A stretch of DNA of 64,000 bases from CAWGAJ01 sp963820545 (lineage in GTDB: Bacteria > Planctomycetota > Planctomycetia > Pirellulales > Thermoguttaceae): positions 2,108,001-2,172,000 of the forward strand of contig CAWGAJ010000001.1 in assembly GCA_963820545.1 (NCBI GenBank), written 5' to 3'. Position 1 is the stretch's first letter. Every line of letters starts with the position of its first letter. Below, in pieces: positions 45,929-55,850 of this stretch. Below the pieces are notes generated by a model. That model was not told where the DNA came from and ran no database searches. It saw nothing but the letters and a program-made list of their open reading frames with translations. The position numbers and the translations under genes are program-made.

Positions 45929-47041
45929 CTATCGAGAACGCCACCAAGGATTGAACCAAAAAGCGAAATTCACCCAGACCAGGGTGGGAACGCTTGATAG
46001 GATGACGGCCAAAGTGCCCAGCCAAACCGCGATGAACCGGGCCGGAGCGATTCGGGGCAAGTCGGTTTGCGGCCGGTGCGGATCATCCCTCCGGGCAAAG
46101 GCCCGTTGAAACGCCAGTATAATCAGGCTCAACCACAGGAAATTTATTGGATTGTCAAACCACCAACCAAGTAAATAAAACCAATTAAATGTCCATTTAG
46201 AATGAAATATGGCCATATTATTTTGATTTACAAATTCTAATAAGAAACGGTAAATTTCCAATCGAAACCAAATGCTGGTGATTGCCAATAGCAAAAGTAG
46301 CCACCATCGTTCATGGTAATATTTAGTAGTATTCTGTCGCCAGGCAACTTGTGGCATATCGGATTGCTGATCGCGGTTAACGCCCAACCGATAGGTCAGC
46401 ATCGTTGTTAGGATGAGTATTAGCAAGGAGGATGCAAACCAGCAGTGCAAAGGCACCTGATAGCCGGCTGCTGCGAAATAAGGTGAAATCTGCCACAGTG
46501 CTCGAGTGTAAACCCAAAGAAGATATAAACTGGTGGCAGCAACTCCGGCAACCAAAAAACCGATCCACAGCAGGCGTCGCCCGATTCCTCTTGACCATTG
46601 CCCCGCTAAACGGGCTAATATTGCCCAATTGGCAACGACGATCATCACCACTAAAAGTGATAGCCAGAAAAACCATAATATACGTACATTATAAAGGTTG
46701 GCGTTAATTGCCGAGCGGTTTCCCGGCATCGCATAATCGATCCCCAGCGTAGCAATATGCACGAGATTATAAATCAACGTTTGACTGGCGCATCGTCCTA
46801 AACAAAATGCTGCTGCAACCACGCAACCTAACAACCACAGTCCAAGCCGTAGCGGGGATGATCGCTGCTGGCGGTGGACATAGGGTACACTGCCAACGAT
46901 GATCAGCATCAACATGACAAACACGGCATCGCGAATTGCGATTCCGACTGGTAAAATGTCTCCATCTCTTTCCGGAAGAACAAGTATTCCATGGTCAACA
47001 AGGAATGCTACAAGTACATATATCGCAAGGAGTACCATCAC
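45929..47041 (-). CDS. Polytopic membrane protein of unknown function
   Basis: A 370-residue protein with about nine hydrophobic segments, from MMVLLAIYVLVAFLVDHGILVL at the N-terminus to ARFIAVWLGTLAVILSSVPTLV near the end. No motif recognised. Its start overlaps the stop of the upstream 114-residue gene by four bases, so the two are translationally coupled. Lower GC than its neighbours. The C-terminal FNPWWRSR end is at the edge of a gene-free region. Confidence 0.65.
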   Translation of the reverse strand: MMVLLAIYVLVAFLVDHGILVLPERDGDILPVGIAIRDAVFVMLMLIIVGSVPYVHRQQRSSPLRLGLWLLGCVVAAAFCLGRCASQTLIYNLVHIATLGIDYAMPGNRSAINANLYNVRILWFFWLSLLVVMIVVANWAILARLAGQWSRGIGRRLLWIGFLVAGVAATSLYLLWVYTRALWQISPYFAAAGYQVPLHCWFASSLLILILTTMLTYRLGVNRDQQSDMPQVAWRQNTTKYYHERWWLLLLLAITSIWFRLEIYRFLLEFVNQNNMAIFHSKWTFNWFYLLGWWFDNPINFLWLSLIILAFQRAFARRDDPHRPQTDLPRIAPARFIAVWLGTLAVILSSVPTLVWVNFAFWFNPWWRSR

Positions 47042-47382
47042 GGCAAGGCGCCAAAAAATTTCGAATCTTGCGCCCAGCGCTGCTCAGGGGTGAGGCCTTG
47101 ATGTGAAGCAAGTACGGCCCGCAGATCGCGAACTTGAGAGATAATACCCAAGATCATCCAGAAGGCGAGAACCGCAATCAGCCCCCCACTCAAACCCGTT
47201 TTGATGATAACAGGATTATTTCGAAAAAAACAAAAGGGTGAGACGACAAGCCAACAACTCTGATTAGTCATTGCCACCACTACACCAAAGGCTACGCTTA
47301 AAGCGAATAGCAACATCCCCTGGATGCTGAATTGCCAATAGTGACGTTGCGAATTGGATGAGTGATTGGGCGATGGCGACAT
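47038..47382 (-). CDS. Small membrane protein, coupled to the 45929 gene
   Basis: A 114-residue protein with two hydrophobic segments (FSIQGMLLFALSVAFGVVVAM, residues 18-38, and GLSGGLIAVLAFWMILGIISQV). The FSIQGMLL opening recurs in many small planctomycete membrane proteins of unknown role. Four-base overlap with the next gene in the operon. Confidence 0.62.
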   Translation of the reverse strand: MSPSPNHSSNSQRHYWQFSIQGMLLFALSVAFGVVVAMTNQSCWLVVSPFCFFRNNPVIIKTGLSGGLIAVLAFWMILGIISQVRDLRAVLASHQGLTPEQRWAQDSKFFGALP

Positions 47383-47578
47383 TGATCGGCCCTTTTATAT
47401 TTATGTAGAGCGCCCACGGTGATTATAATTCCTATAACTCATTGTTAAAAGCAGAGAATCGGCAGTCCCCACGGGAATGAAAGGAATTTTTTGACAACCT
47501 CCCTACACGGCAATAAATTGCTGGTCTATTATCATATAACCCTCCAGGGGCATAATACTCACGATTGAAGGCTTTTGT

Positions 47579-50483
47579 ATGCCAGATCATCCGCGGCAAA
47601 CGTCGTTGCCTGGTTTTGAGCCGGCAGAAGAAAATCCGTTGCCGGGCGAGCAAAAACAGAACGGCTGTCAGGCACAGCCTGACCTACCTTCTGACCTACA
47701 GTCTTCATCCTTCATCCCTCATCCTTCATCTTTCTCCCTCCAATCTCCGGCCTCTTTGTTGGGCAAGACGGTTTGGGTAATCGACGGGCATTCGCTGATT
47801 CATCAGGTGTTCCATGCCCTGCCGGAGATGAGCAGTCCGCGCGGCGAGCCGGTGGGAGCGGTTTTCGGCTTTACACGTGATTTGATTTTCCTGCTGGAAG
47901 AAAAACAGCCCGACTATCTGTTTTGCGCCTTTGATCTGCCGGGCAAAACCTTCCGCCACGAAATGTACAAAGAGTACAAAATCCAGCGGCCCGAGATGGA
48001 CGTCGATCTTCGGCCGCAGATTTCCGCCATTCGCCGCGTGTTGCAGGTTTTTGGCATTCCCGCCCTAGGATGCGAAAGTTTTGAAGCCGACGACATCCTG
48101 GCCACACTCGCCCGGATCACCGACGAACTCGGCGGCGAGTGTTTTTTGGTCACCAGCGACAAAGACTGCCGACAACTGATATCCGATCGGGTAAAACTCT
48201 ACAACATTCGTAAAAATATGTTTTTCGATCGGGAAGCATTGCGCGAAGATTGGGGGATTGCGCCCGAGCAGGTGGTCGATTTTCAGGCCTTGGTGGGCGA
48301 TCCAGGCGACAATATACCGGGCGTTCCACTTATTGGGCCCAAGTACGCCCGGGAATATCTCGAACAATATGGCACGCTCGAAGCGGTACTGGATCACGCC
48401 GCCGATATCCCCGGGGCAAAGCGTAAAGACAATTTGCTTAAATTCCACGATCAGGCCCTGCTCAGCCGGGAATTAGCCCGTCTGAATGCCCACGTGCCCG
48501 TGACAATTCCTTGGGATATGCCGGCGGGGCGGATCGATCGCCCGGCGGCGTTGGCCTTGTTCCGCGAGTTTGGCTTCCGCAGCCTGGGCCAAAAAATCGA
48601 TGTGCTGTGCGAATCGCTTGTCTTGGAAGGCCCTCACCCTAGCCCTCTCCCAGAGGGAGAGGGGACGATGATTATTGAACCCACGTATCATTTGATCGAT
48701 ACGCCTGAAGCTTTTGAGACATTCCTATCCGAATTAAAAAAGCAGAAGTCGATCTCTCTGGACACTGAAACCACGAATGTCTTGCCACGCTGGGCCTGGC
48801 TTGTGGGACTATCGTTCTGCTGGAACGAAAACGAGGCCTGGTATTTACCGGTGCGCTCACCGCCGGGCGAAGGACATCTTGATTTACAAAGCACGCTCAA
48901 CGCCCTTCGTCCGATACTGGAAGATCCGACGGTGGAAAAGGTCGGCCAGAATCTGAAGTACGACATGATAGTACTGCGTGCGGTAGGCATACGGCTTGCC
49001 GGCACGGCCTTCGACACCATGGTGGCCAGTTATCTGTTGGACGCCGGTCAGCGCAACCATAATCTGGACGACATCGCGCTAGATTACCTAGGCCACGAGA
49101 CCATTAAAATCACCGATCTGATTGGCTCGGGCAAGAATCAAAAACACATGGACGAGGTTCCCGTGCACAAGTGGCCGATTATGCCGGCGAAGACGCCCTG
49201 CTGCCCATGCGTCTGCGCCCGATCTTGGCTAATAAACTTGCCGAGAACCAACTTGACGATTTGTTTACCCAGGTCGAACTGCCGCTGATTTACGTACTGG
49301 CGGAAATGGAATACAGCGGAGTAAAAATCGACGTGGCTCGGCTTGCCGAATTAAGCCGCCAGTACGGCCGGCGTCTGGAGGAACTGGAAGGGGAAATTTA
49401 TGCCTTGGCCGGTCATGCCTTCAACATCGCTTCGCCCAAGCAACTACAAGAGGTGCTGTTTGCGGAACTCAAGTTGCCCGTGCTCAAAAAGACGCCTAAA
49501 ACCGGCCCCAGCACCGATGCCGAGGTTCTGGAAGAGTTGGCTCGACAGCATCCCTTACCGGCCAAACTGCTGGAATATCGCCAATATGCGAAACTCAAAA
49601 GCACGTACGTCGATGCCTTGCCCGAACTGGTGCATCCCGAAACCGGTCGGGTCCATGCATCGTTCAACCAGGTGGTGACAGCTACCGGCCGGCTGAGTTC
49701 CAGCGATCCGAATTTGCAAAACATTCCGGTGCGCACGGAAATTGGTCGGGAAATCCGCTCGGCATTTGTGCCCGGCGAAGAAGGCTGGACCCTGCTCTGC
49801 GCCGATTATTCGCAGATTGAATTGCGCATATTGGCCCATTTTTGCGGCGACGAGCGTCTCTGCGAGGCCTTTGCCCGGGATGAAGACATTCATGCCCGGG
49901 TAGCCAGCCAGGTTAACAATGTGCCGCTGGAAAACGTGACTCCCGAAATGCGCCGCGAGGCAAAGGCGGTAAATTTCGGCGTGATTTACGGGCAAAGCCC
50001 CTTTGGGCTTGCGCGGGCGTTGGGAATCGAGCAGGAGGAGGCGGCCCGATTTATTGGTAGTTATTTCGAGGGGTACCCAAGGATCGAGGAATTTCTGCCC
50101 ACGTACTGGCGGAATGCGGCAAAACAGGTTATGTTAAAACTATCCTGGGCCGACGGCGTACAATTCAAGGGGTACGACCCTATGCCGGACGGCAAAGGAA
50201 CCTCGCCGAACGTACCGCCATTAATACGGTCATCCAAGGGTCAGCAGCGGACCTGATCAAGCTGGCCATGATCGCCATCCAGCGGCGGCTTGAGCGCGAG
50301 CACTTTACAGCACGGATGTTATTACAGATCCACGATGAGTTGATCTTCGAAGTTCCCTCCCCAAACCTTCCCTGCCTGATCCAACTGGTTTCCCAGGAAA
50401 TGGCCGGCGTGTGGAGCTTAAAAGTACCGTTAAAAGTAGACCTTAAAGCTGGTTCCAACTGGGCCGACGCAAAAGCCTTATGA
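47579..50483 (+). CDS. polA: DNA polymerase I (two frame breaks)
   Basis: Repair and Okazaki-fragment polymerase. After a repeat-rich N-terminal extension of about 60 residues comes the 5'-3' exonuclease (VWVIDGHSLIHQVFHAL, PDYLFCAFD, ESFEADDILATLARI), a 3'-5' exonuclease domain with SLDTETTNVLPR (D-x-E kept) and YDMIVLRAVGI, and the polymerase domain (DYSQIELRILAHFCGDERL; AKAVNFGVIYGQ; HDELIFEVP). G is missing at about 49170 (AAGTGG) and in a GG at about 50127, after which KTILGRRR continues. The stop overlaps coaE by ATGA. A CCCTCTCCC / GGGAGAGGG palindrome lies in the linker near residue 355. Confidence 0.95.
47667..47745 (+). repeat. Palindrome plus heptads within the polA N-terminal extension
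   Basis: GTCAGGC / GCCTGAC hairpin (47667-47683) followed by six TTCATCC-type heptads (47704-47745). They encode residues about 30-56 before the conserved exonuclease domain. Confidence 0.8.
48643..48664. repeat. In-frame palindrome inside polA
   Basis: CCCTCTCCC-AGA-GGGAGAGGG hairpin, with a CCCTCACCCTAG flank, coding for PSPLPEGEG in the linker between the 5' and 3' exonuclease domains. A partial copy (CTCCCAGCGGGAG) lies at 35345-35360 in a spacer. Confidence 0.8.
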
Positions 50484-51090
50484 AAATCATCGGCCTACTG
50501 GGAGGCATTGCAAGCGGCAAAAGCATGGTGGCCGGGCAATTGGCCGACTGCGGCGCCAAAGTGTTGGATGCGGACCAAATTGGACATGAAGTGTTACAGC
50601 AGCCGGAAATCGAGGCTGCTTTACGTGAACGATGGGGCAGCGAGATTTTGGCGCGGACGGCCGGATCGACCGGCGACGTTTGGCGCGGATTGTTTTTGCC
50701 CCGCCGCCTGACGGACCGCCGGCACGAGCGTATTTGGAGCAGTTGACCCATCCGGAAATCGTTCGTAAATTGGAAGAGCAAATTCACGCCTTGACCGACT
50801 CGGGCGTGCAGGCGGCGGTGCTGGATGCGGCGCTGCTCGGGGAGGTCGGTTTAGACAAGCTTTGTGATAAATTGATATTTGTCGACGCGCCGCTGGAGGC
50901 GCGTTTACAGCGGGCCTTGGCCCGCGGGTGGAGAAAGGAGGATTTTACGGCTCGTGAGGGTGCGCAAAATTTGCTGGATTATAAGCACAAGCGTGCCGAT
51001 GCGGTAATAGACAACTCCAGTTCTTCGGAACAAACTCTGCGCAAGTCGAGCGCTTGTGGCAGACCCTCATCCGTTGAATCCCACCTTTGA
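50480..51090 (+). CDS. coaE: Dephospho-CoA kinase (one frame break)
   Basis: Last step of coenzyme A synthesis. P-loop LLGGIASGKSMVAGQL at the N-terminus; DADQIGHEVL is the usual substrate block; the second part has LEQLTHPEIVRKLEEQI and LIFVDAPLEARLQRALARGW. A base is missing at about 50653 (GGCGCGGAC; GCCGCGG expected), which splits the gene in two overlapping frames. The start ATG overlaps the polA stop (ATGA), so the two are coupled. Total of about 203 residues is normal. Confidence 0.9.
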
Positions 51091-51098
51091 TTATCGTC

Positions 51099-51255
51099 TT
51101 GTTCCCACGCTCCTGGTGGGAACAAAATGCAACCTAAATCGTAAATAATAATGTTTTCGACGCGGAGCGTCGAGGAATTGCGTTTCCACGCAGGAGCGTG
51201 GGAACAAGGTAAATCTGAGACTCAATAAACAGCACTGGCGAGACGCCAGTGCCAC
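51099..51255. repeat. Long inverted repeat and palindromes after coaE
   Basis: Arms TTGTTCCCACGCTCCTG (51099-51116) and CAGGAGCGTGGGAACAAGG (51191-51209) enclose about 75 bases with an inner TCGACGCGGAGCGTCGA palindrome at about 51159. A GCACTGGC / GCCAGTGC hairpin follows at 51231-51255. The combination separates coaE from rho. Confidence 0.75.
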
Positions 51256-51395
51256 TCAAAGTTATCACGCCATATCAAATTCATTTTCCCGCCCTTCTTG
51301 ATTTCCTTTTTTCAGCCTATAAACTAAGCCTATTATCCCGCCGCCGGCACCTTCCGCGCGTCGGCACAAGTTATCCTTTCAGGAGTCCTCATTTC

Positions 51396-52882
51396 ATGTC
51401 CACGGAACAAGAATTCAAAGCGCAAGAGAACACGTTCGCCAATCATCAGGCGGCGCAAGAAGGCAATGCGCCTGTATCCGGCGAGGTGAAAAAATACAAT
51501 GATTATCGTCTCGACGATGAAGACGATCCGCTTTCACTGGCCGAGGAAATCGCCGCCGATATGGAGGCCGGCAAGGACGATATTCACGCCCGTTACGAGC
51601 AAATCAAGCAGTCGGGCGATACGCACATCGCCGAATTGCAGCGGATGTCGATGGCCGATTTGATCGAGGAGGCCCGCCAAGAACACCTCACCGATTACGC
51701 CGGAATCAAAAAACAGGACTTGATTTTCAAGATTCTTAAAGAGCGGGTAAAACTCAACGGCTTGATGTACGGCGAAGGCACGCTGGAAATTTTGCCCGAC
51801 GGCTTCGGCTTTCTCCGCAGTCCCGATTATCATTACCTTTCCTGCCCGGACGATATCTACGTTTCGCCTAGCCAGATTCGCCGTTTTGGGCTGAAGACCG
51901 GGGCCTGGGTCTCCGGGCAAATCCGTCCGCCCAAGGAAAACGAGCGCTATTTCGCCTTGCTCCGCGTGGAGGCGATCAACTGGGATGATCCCAATATGCT
52001 GGCCTCGAAAATCTTTTTCGACGACCTTACGCCCTTGCATCCCGACGCGATGATCCGCATGGAGACCACGCCCGACGAGATCGAAATGCGCGTGGTCGAC
52101 ATGATCGTGCCCATCGGCTTCGGGCAGCGGGGATTGATCGTCAGCCCGCCCCGGGCCGGCAAGACGATTCTCATGCAAAAAATGGCCAAGGCGGCGCTGA
52201 AGAATTATCCCGACCTTTACGTAGTCATGCTCTTGATCGACGAGCGGCCCGAGGAAGTCACCGACATGGAGCGCCAGGTCAAGGGGCCGAATTGCGAGGT
52301 GATCAGTTCCACCTTCGACGAAAATTCGGCGCGTCACATCCAGGTGGCCGAGATGGTGCTGGAAAAGGCCAAACGCATGGTGGAATATGGCCGCGACGTG
52401 CTGATTTTTTTGGATTCCATCACCCGTTACGCCCGGGCCTGGAACGCCGAATGCCCCAATTCGGGCAAGTTGCTCTCCGGCGGCGTGGACGCCAACGCCC
52501 TGCAGCGCCCCAAGCGGTTTTTCGGTTCCGCGCAAAAGTGGAGGAAGGCGGCTCGTTGACCATCATCGCCACCGCGCTTATCGAAACCGGCAGCCGCATG
52601 GATGAAGTGATTTTCGAGGAATTCAAGGGCACGGGCAACCTGGAAATCTCCCTGGATCGCAAGCTGCTGGATCGGCGCATCTGGCCGGCCATCGACATCA
52701 ATCGCAGCGGCACGCGCCGCGAGGAGATGCTGCTGGATCCCGAGGAACATCGCCGCATCTGCATTTTGCGCCGCGTACTGAACGACATGAATCCGCCCGA
52801 TGCCATGGAACTTCTGGTCGGCCGCCTGCAAAAAACCAAGACCAACGCCGAGTTTTTGATGAGCATGAATATGAAGTCGTAG
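51396..52882 (+). CDS. rho: Transcription termination factor Rho (one frame break)
   Basis: Hexameric RNA helicase ending transcription. From ATG 51396 (AGGAG 10 bases upstream) about 495 residues: an acidic N-terminal extension (~75 residues), LIEEARQEHLTDYAGIKKQDLIFKIL (Rho N), the RNA-binding cold-shock-like domain with EGTLEILPDGFGFLRSPDYHYL, and the ATPase core with SPPRAGKTILMQKMA (Walker A, Arg where E. coli has Lys), DERPEEVTDM and LDSITRYARAWN. A base is lost at about 52533 (CCGCGCAAAAG) before KVEEGGSLTIIATALIETGSRMDE. The frame ends at 52882. Upstream ATG at 51249 would add a doubtful extension. Confidence 0.95.
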
Positions 52883-52890
52883 CGCAGGAG

Positions 52891-52909
52891 GACGACTTTA
52901 AAAGTCGTC
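52891..52909 (+). repeat. Hairpin after rho
   Basis: GACGACTTT / AAAGTCGTC inverted repeat nine bases after the rho stop, with no T run after it; it may stabilise the 3' end. Confidence 0.55.
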
Positions 52910-52998
52910 TTACTGGAAATTAGGGATTGGTAAGTAGTTCTGTACACGAGCGGCGGTCGCGGTTTTTCGTGGGTTCTGGCGGTTTTGAGTTTGCTTGG

Positions 52999-53004
52999 TA
53001 TAAT
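52999..53004 (+). promoter_or_regulatory. Probable -10 box for the methyltransferase gene
   Basis: A perfect TATAAT lies 35 bases before the ATG, in an AT-richer patch. No clear -35 hexamer is visible at the expected spacing, so the call is modest. Confidence 0.4.
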
Positions 53005-53038
53005 AGGTCGCACCTCAACTGCCTGCCATGGAGGTCCC

Positions 53039-54661
53039 ATGAAAAATACTCTATATTACGGTGATAACTTAGAGGTGCTGCGGCGCTTTATCACTGATGA
53101 ATCAGTGGACCTTATTTATCTGGACCCTCCGTTTAAGAGCGATCAGAATTATAATGTTTTATTCGCCGATCAAAACGGCAGTCGTTCCGCCGCCCAAATT
53201 CAAGCTTTTGAAGATACCTGGCATTGGGATCAAGCGGCGGCGGCGGCGTATCAGGAAGTGGTGGAAGCCGGCGGCCGGGTTTCACAGGCAATGCAAGCTT
53301 TTCGGCAAGCCCTTGGCGATAACGACATGCTCGCCTATCTCTCCATGATGGCGCCGCGTTTAGTGGAACTAAGACGCGTCTTGAAATCCACCGGAAGCAT
53401 TTATCTTCATTGCGATCCCACGGCCAGCCATTACTTGAAATTGCTTATGGATGCTGTTTTTGAACCATTATATTTTGGAAACGAAATTGTTTGGCAGAGA
53501 ACAAATGCAAAAGGATTGGCATTTACCCGCTTTGCGAGAAATCACGATATTATTCTCCGCTACACTCGTTCGGATAAATGGACTTGGAACCCCTCGTATA
53601 CAGCCCATAATCCTGATTATTTAAAACAATTTTACAAATATACAGATGCCGATGGCCGGCGTTATCGACTTGCAGATTTAACTAATCCGAATAAAAACAG
53701 ACCGAATCTAACCTATGAGTTTCTAGGCATTACGAGAGTTTGGAGGTGGACTAAAGATCGTATGGAAGAAGCTTATAAGAAGGGTCTTGTTGTGCAAAAA
53801 AAGCCTGGAGGTGTTCCGGCACTAAAGCGTTATCTTGATGAACAAGAAGGCACGCCCATAGGTGATGTTTGGATGGATATACGTCCTGTTCAATCACAAT
53901 CTGCTGAACGATTGGGTTATCCCACACAAAAACCGGAAGCTCTTCTGGAACGCATAATAAATGCAAGCAGCAATAAAGGCGACGTTGTATTGGATCCTTT
54001 TTGTGGTTGCGGAACGGCTATTTCCGTCGCTCAGAGACTTGACCGGCGATGGATAGGCATCGATATTACTCATCTAGCCGTCACCCTGATGAAACATCGG
54101 CTAAGAGATGCCTTTGGTCCGGAGATTAGCAAAACCTATGAGATTGTCGGGGAACCCGTCGATCTGGCTGGTGCAAAAGCTTTGGCTTCAGATGATCCAT
54201 ATCAATTTCAATGGTGGGCTTTAGGATTAGTTGGTGCGAGGCCGGTGGAACAGAAAAAAGCCGCGGACAAAGGAATTGACGGCCGCCTCTTTTTCCATGA
54301 CGACGCCGAATCGCAAAAAACCAAACAGGTAGTTATCTCTGTCAAGGCGGGCAACGTGCAGGTTTCTCATGTCCGCGATCTGCGCGGCGTGGTCGAGCGC
54401 GAAAAGGCGGAAATAGGACTTTTGATTTGCTTGCATGAGCCCACGCGCCCCCTGCGGACCGAAGCCGCCGGGGCGGGATTCTACGAATCGCCTTGGCAAA
54501 CAAAACATCCCAAAATCCAGATCATTACCGTTGAGGAATTACTTACGGGCAAAACTATCGATATTCCGCCGTCACGTGATATGAGAACATTCAAAAAGGC
54601 GCCAAAGGCGAAAAAAAGGCGCTCTGGTGGAATGCAAAGCATGTTTTTATTCTCGAGTTGA
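53039..54661 (+). CDS. DNA methyltransferase fused to a Mrr-like nuclease domain (possible single-chain restriction-modification protein)
   Basis: 540 residues from the ATG at 53039 (GGAGG seven bases upstream). Motif IV DLIYLDPPFKSD (about residues 20-31) precedes motif I DVVLDPFCGCGTAISVA (about 314-330), the order of beta-class N6-adenine or N4-cytosine methyltransferases; target-recognition sequence lies between. The last ~150 residues have GIDGRLFFHDDAESQKTKQVVISVKAG and VRDLRGVVEREKAEIGLLI, the pattern of Mrr_cat PD-(D/E)XK nucleases (Asp in GIDG, Lys in SVKAG). The gene is more AT-rich than its neighbours between rho and ribH, and its frame is intact, both suggesting recent acquisition. 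No partner gene is present. Confidence 0.87.
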   Translation: MKNTLYYGDNLEVLRRFITDESVDLIYLDPPFKSDQNYNVLFADQNGSRSAAQIQAFEDTWHWDQAAAAAYQEVVEAGGRVSQAMQAFRQALGDNDMLAYLSMMAPRLVELRRVLKSTGSIYLHCDPTASHYLKLLMDAVFEPLYFGNEIVWQRTNAKGLAFTRFARNHDIILRYTRSDKWTWNPSYTAHNPDYLKQFYKYTDADGRRYRLADLTNPNKNRPNLTYEFLGITRVWRWTKDRMEEAYKKGLVVQKKPGGVPALKRYLDEQEGTPIGDVWMDIRPVQSQSAERLGYPTQKPEALLERIINASSNKGDVVLDPFCGCGTAISVAQRLDRRWIGIDITHLAVTLMKHRLRDAFGPEISKTYEIVGEPVDLAGAKALASDDPYQFQWWALGLVGARPVEQKKAADKGIDGRLFFHDDAESQKTKQVVISVKAGNVQVSHVRDLRGVVEREKAEIGLLICLHEPTRPLRTEAAGAGFYESPWQTKHPKIQIITVEELLTGKTIDIPPSRDMRTFKKAPKAKKRRSGGMQSMFLFSS

Positions 54662-54670
54662 TGCCGTATA

Positions 54671-55186
54671 ATGCCTAAAATATTCCAAGGAACCGTGGCG
54701 GCCTCGAATGGCCGGTTCGCGATTGTCGTCTCGCGATTCAACGAGTCGATCACTACGCGGTTGCTCGATGGGGCAATCACTACGCTCACGGCCCACGGCG
54801 TGGCCGACGAGCATATCGACGTGGCCTGGGTGCCCGGGGCGTTTGAAATTCCCACTGTGGCTGGCCATCTGGCTGCATCCGGTCGCTACGCGGCCGTGCT
54901 TTGCCTGGGGGCCGTAATCCGCGGCGAAACCACGCACGACCAACATATCAATCGGGCCGTGAGCACGGCCTTGGCCGAAATTGGCGTGCATTACGGCCTG
55001 CCGGTGCTCTTTGGCGTGCTCACCTGCGAAAGCTTGGAACAGGCCATCGTCCGCTCCGGCGGCGAAGAGGCCACAACCGGCAAGGACGTCGCTGAAAAAC
55101 GTATCGGCAACAAAGGTGTTGATTGCGCCAAAGCCGCCTTGGAAATGGTGGATTTAATGGCCCAGTTGCGGAAAGAACTGAAATAG
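54671..55186 (+). CDS. ribH: 6,7-dimethyl-8-ribityllumazine synthase
   Basis: Penultimate enzyme of riboflavin synthesis, forming an icosahedral or pentameric assembly. 171 residues with VVSRFNESITTRLLDGA, VAWVPGAFEIPTVAGHLA, AVLCLGAVIRGETTHDQHINRAVS (catalytic His) and LPVLFGVLTCESLEQA, all typical. It starts nine bases after the methyltransferase and is followed by nusB and ftsY. In many bacteria ribH and nusB are neighbours, so this is the ancestral order into which the methyltransferase probably came. Confidence 0.96.
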   Translation: MPKIFQGTVAASNGRFAIVVSRFNESITTRLLDGAITTLTAHGVADEHIDVAWVPGAFEIPTVAGHLAASGRYAAVLCLGAVIRGETTHDQHINRAVSTALAEIGVHYGLPVLFGVLTCESLEQAIVRSGGEEATTGKDVAEKRIGNKGVDCAKAALEMVDLMAQLRKELK

Positions 55187-55326
55187 TAGGCAGTGGACGG
55201 TGGACGGTGGACAGTGTAAAACCACAAACAGTTTATTTGAGTTTACAGTTTACAGTTCTGCGTTCTGACTTCTTCGTTCTGCCTTCATCCCTGTCCCCGT
55301 ATTAATTCATCCTTCATCCTTCATCC
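55186..55326 (+). repeat. Heptad spacer between ribH and nusB
   Basis: GTAGGCA/GTGGACG units (55186-55213) begin on the last base of the ribH stop codon. AGTTTAC and CGTTCTG units follow (55240-55295), then three TTCATCC units (55306-55326) before the nusB ATG. Confidence 0.8.
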
Positions 55327-55335
55327 TTTTTTAAT

Positions 55336-55766
55336 ATGTCTCGTCGCAGTCGGGCCCGGCAAATAGCGTTTCAGCTTCTCTATCAAGAGGATCTCAATCC
55401 GTACTCGAGTCCGGCGGCGGACGAAGAGCTGTTTCTGCGACGATTGCCAGCGGAGGAGTTGAGGGAATTTTCCCGCAGCCTCCTCTGCGGAGTGCGTCAC
55501 AATCGCCAGCAGTTGGATGAGATGATCGAACAATTGGCGGAGAACTGGTCGCTTAAGCGCATGGCCGCCACGGATCGCAATATTTTACGTTTAGGCGCCT
55601 ACGAATTACTGTATACCGAAACTCCCCACGCGTGATTGTCGACGAGGCCGTCGAGCTTGCCAAGCGTTTCGGCTCCGCCCAATCGGCACAGTTCGTTAAT
55701 GGCATCCTTGATCGGCTGATGCACATACATGAAAAGGATGAAGGCGGAGGGATGAAGGATGAATAA
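55336..55766 (+). CDS. nusB: Transcription antitermination factor NusB (one frame break)
   Basis: Binds boxA RNA with NusE/S10 during rRNA antitermination. About 143 residues: SRRSRARQIAFQLLYQEDLNP at the start, ENWSLKRMAATDRNILRLGAYELLY in the middle, and after the break VIVDEAVELAKRFGSAQSAQFVNGILDRL. A base is missing at about 55628 (CCCCACGCG), producing a false stop at 55635. The last ten residues (EKDEGGGMKDE) are coded by GGATGAA heptads, so the C-terminus has been built from repeat sequence; the family normally ends near the ILDRL helix. Confidence 0.9.
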
Positions 55767-55847
55767 ATACCAGAGACAGGGGACGGCGAAAAACTGAAAA
55801 CAGATAACTATAAACTGACAACCATTCCACTAACCACTCTCCACTAA
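55736..55847 (+). repeat. Sixteen-unit phase-perfect heptad array from nusB to ftsY
   Basis: 112 bases divide into 16 seven-base units without a single phase slip. It starts in the nusB C-terminal codons with four GGATGAA/GGCGGAG units, passes AGGGGAC-type, then five AACTGAA/AACTATA-type, then three CCACTAA/CCACTCT units, ending three bases before the ftsY ATG. The purine-to-pyrimidine order is the same as elsewhere. Confidence 0.9.
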
Positions 55848-55850
55848 ATT

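Noticed and set aside
45733..45954. Plus-strand 73-codon ORF
   Set aside because: No ribosome site or family features, and it overlaps the end of a membrane protein gene antisense.
51534..52535. Minus-strand ORF of 333 codons opposite rho
   Set aside because: Shadow produced by GC-rich third positions; Rho motifs lie on the plus strand.
10789..55766. Genuine pseudogenes or programmed frameshifting as cause of the broken genes
   Set aside because: The affected set includes essential genes, breaks need only one or two bases, sites are homopolymers or CG tracts, and no shared slippery heptamer with a downstream structure was found.
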